In this document: positions 62,214 to 64,000 of the stretch, piece by piece
Layout of the letters: each line of letters opens with the position of its first letter
Position numbering within the stretch: the stretch's first letter is position 1
Assembly (NCBI GenBank): GCA_905178155.1
Contig: CAJINV010000005.1
Coordinates: forward strand, 3,950,918-4,014,917
Length of the DNA stretch: 64,000 nucleotides
Reading direction: 5' to 3'
Source of the DNA: Amoebophrya sp. A120
Lineage: Eukaryota > Sar > Dinophyceae > Syndiniales > Amoebophryaceae
Program-made: the position numbers and the translations under genes
The notes under the pieces: generated by a model
The model's input: the letters and a program-made list of their open reading frames with translations, nothing else
The model's database searches: none
What the model was told of the DNA's origin: nothing

Positions 62214-64000
62214 TCACATCCACGTGTCACTGATCCGCGAATCCACCACAAGCGGTGTATATTATTTGTAAAAACGTCCCCACCACAGAGTTAAGATGGG
62301 GATTTTGCAACACAAACCTTGAAGTTTTGGTAACCACGCATGACAAATTGCAGGCTGTAGTGTACTAGTGCAGTTTAGCAAGGGAAGCCGCATAACAAAT
62401 CCATCCCTTTATTCTGTTTACAGCATTACAAGTTCCAAACCACGATGGATAATGCCTCTCATGGGGATGCGCATTACAAACGCTTTTGTGCTTGCAGATC
62501 TGCATGACAACTCTGGGGTGGGGACGTTTTTCCTCAGGATAGTGTACGCAACTTCATCATCATCCCGCTAGTAGATTCCGCAAGACGGATGATCTCGCGC
62601 TCGGCCGCCTCGGCGTTCTCCACAGGCCCTTCCAATATAAGCTCGTCGTGAATTTGCAGAATTTGGACAAACTTCAACTCCTTCAGCACCGGTGATCGGT
62701 GCAGCTCGATCATGGCGTTTGTAACGACGTCCGCCGCGCTGCCCTGCACCGGCGTGTTTGTTGCCACCCGCTCCAAATGTTTTCTGCGCGCGTGCGTCAG
62801 CACCTGTTTATTGCTTCTCGGGGGCGCACTTCTTTTGTTCGATGGATGATGATGATCTTCTCGGTCATCATGATGCTGCCCCGGAAGTTGTAGCTCCTCA
62901 GGTTCAAGGTGTGGACGATTCGCGACGTGCTCCGCACTTCTATCCACAAACACCTGCGCGGCCATTTGCTGCTGCTGCTGCTGCTGCGCCGTGTAGTAGC
63001 TGTGCAGGTCGGGGATCCAGCGCCGCCGGCCCAGCAGGGTCTCGACGTATCCGTCTTCGTAGGCTCGCTGGATCGTGCGTTGCTGCCACTGGAGCACCTC
63101 CGGAAAGCGGGCATACCATGTGTTGATGATCTGCTCCGCTTCTTCCGCTCCACCGTCCAGCTGTAGCGTTTTGGCGAGGCCGTACTTGTATGGATTGCAA
63201 ATATGTCTGGGTCTGGAACCTTGTGATGCAAGGAAGGGAATAGCAAGCACACTGTAATGCGCTCCATAGCATGACAAATTTTTCCGTGGTTTAGAGTTGC
63301 GTCCTCCGCATGAGACACTGCGTTTTTGCATGACACGAGGGAGGACGTCCTCGCGGGAGCGCAACACAGAGCTCAGATTCATCTCAGACTAGCATGACAA
63401 ATCTTGCAATCTCCCAGACCCAGAGGACATATTTGCAGTTGATAACTTGGTGACCCCATACACGACTGCGAAGTTGAGGGTCTTGGCTTTTTTGCGCTCC
63501 ACTGGAAACTGGTCCTTGACATACGCAATGTCGTCTTGATGTTCCGCCAGCATCCTGGTGCCGTCCGTATTGTTTGAGGTTTCTGGCGCGTTATTGCCGC
63601 CGTTTGTTACATCGCCCCCGACCACTACTGCGTGTTGCTGGCTCACGGCTTGCGTACTATCGTGTTTACCAATGTGTGGGAACATGGCGAGTGCAGTACG
63701 CGAGTGGAAATCGCCACCCTTTTTGAATCCGTCCAACATCGCCTCGCAATTAGCTAAGTGTGCGAGCAGCCGCAGCTCCAGCTGTGAGTAATCGATAATG
63801 ACAAAGGTTTTGCCCGGCGCGGCGGCAAAACAAGAGCGGAGATTGTACGTTCGCGAAGCGGTTGGCACGTTCTGCAGGTTGGGTTTACGGCAGGCCAAGC
63901 GCCCCGTAGCGGTGTAAAGGTTTAAGTTCATGTAGATGCGCGGCAGCGAAGCGGCCAACGTTTCGTTAGATTTTTGTTTGTTGTACTCGATTGCGTAATT
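62214..64000 (-). CDS. DNA polymerase I-like (family A) catalytic region, 5' end beyond window
   Basis: Gene enters from the right edge; exons in the window are 63445-64000, 62542-63183 and 62214-62254. All three polymerase motifs are present: motif A VIIDYSQLELRLLAHLA, motif B RKKAKTLNFAVVYGVTKYGL (restored across an introner), motif C ILQIHDELILEG. Also TATGRLACRKPNLQNVPTAS before motif A, ATNTPVQGSAADVVTNAMIE before motif C, and the family end LRTPLVVDSRISDTWM. Two low-complexity insertions are unusual: about 45 residues after GGDFHSRTALAMFP, and a Gln-run plus His/Asp-rich stretch of about 80 residues after RRRWIPDLHSYY. No exonuclease part is visible here. Family role: organelle replication or repair in protists; the targeting end is outside the window. 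Both introns are introners with perfect TSDs. Confidence 0.93.
62260..62541 (-). mobile_element. Introner, family 1, in the DNA polymerase gene
   Basis: 282 bp, ends TATCCTGAGGAAAAACGTCC and, inverted, TATTATTTGTAAAAACGTCC. TSD TACAC on both sides. Removal restores MMKLRTPLVVDSRISDTW, the conserved polymerase C-terminus. Confidence 0.95.
63189..63444 (-). mobile_element. Introner, family 3, in the DNA polymerase O-helix region
   Basis: 256 bp, ends TATCAACTGCAAATATGTCC and, inverted, TATGGATTGCAAATATGTCT. TSD CAAGT on both sides. Removal restores YGVTKYGLAKTLQL next to motif B, so inexact splicing would destroy the polymerase. Confidence 0.95.

Noticed and set aside
1-64000. tRNA genes, rRNA genes, CRISPR arrays, dinoflagellate spliced-leader genes
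   Set aside because: I looked for T-loop strings, rRNA blocks, regular spacer arrays and the spliced-leader core (CCATTTTGGCTCAAG) and found none, though a tool-based scan would be more reliable.

Overview
This is nuclear DNA of a eukaryote, most likely a dinoflagellate-type alveolate. Three things in the sequence suggest this. Every gene I can reconstruct (fourteen, plus one doubtful ORF) lies on the minus strand. Genes are split by both ordinary GT-AG introns and transposon-like introns with terminal inverted repeats (TIRs) and 5-bp target-site duplications (TSDs). Two CCCTAAA telomere-type motifs occur near 8 kb. Intron-generating elements with TIRs and non-canonical splice sites are, as far as I recall, best described from the parasitic dinoflagellate Amoebophrya, so that genus is my leading guess; this is inference, not proof. 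All exon joins were predicted by eye and tested by reading phase.

Layout, left to right (all genes on the minus strand, so transcription runs right to left). 0.5-3 kb: Gfo/Idh/MocA oxidoreductase. 3.8-7.2 kb: NOC2-like ribosome-biogenesis protein. 9.6-12.5 kb: Gln-rich protein. 12.8-14.0 kb: cold-shock-domain RNA-binding protein. 14.5-16.4 kb: GC-rich block between 31-bp direct repeats. 16.9-19.0 kb: ribose-phosphate pyrophosphokinase. 19.6-22 kb: coiled-coil plus mitochondrial-carrier-like protein. 23-25.6 kb: unknown 849-residue secretory or membrane protein. 26.2-31.2 kb: atypical short-chain dehydrogenase whose 1.75-kb first intron holds a box C/D snoRNA array. 31.8-33.4 kb: L-xylulose-reductase-like enzyme with three copies of another C/D snoRNA in its only intron. 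33.7-39.5 kb: three unrecognised proteins or ORFs. 40.5-43.4 kb: palindromic satellite. 43.4-44.3 kb: low-complexity protein. 45.1-50.3 kb: 12-exon coiled-coil protein. 51.8-61.0 kb: extended-synaptotagmin-like lipid-transfer protein. 62.2-64 kb: 3' part of a family-A DNA polymerase.

The outstanding feature is 23 intron-like elements (introners) of 150-330 bp in at least six TIR families. They begin TAT and end ATA, and most sit directly inside coding sequence between 5-bp duplications. Removing the element plus one duplication restores reading frame and conserved protein motifs in almost every case. For only three of them can exact removal use GT-AG, so most must be spliced by another rule. 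The second notable system is the intronic snoRNA arrays, whose guide stretches match conserved 18S and LSU rRNA segments.
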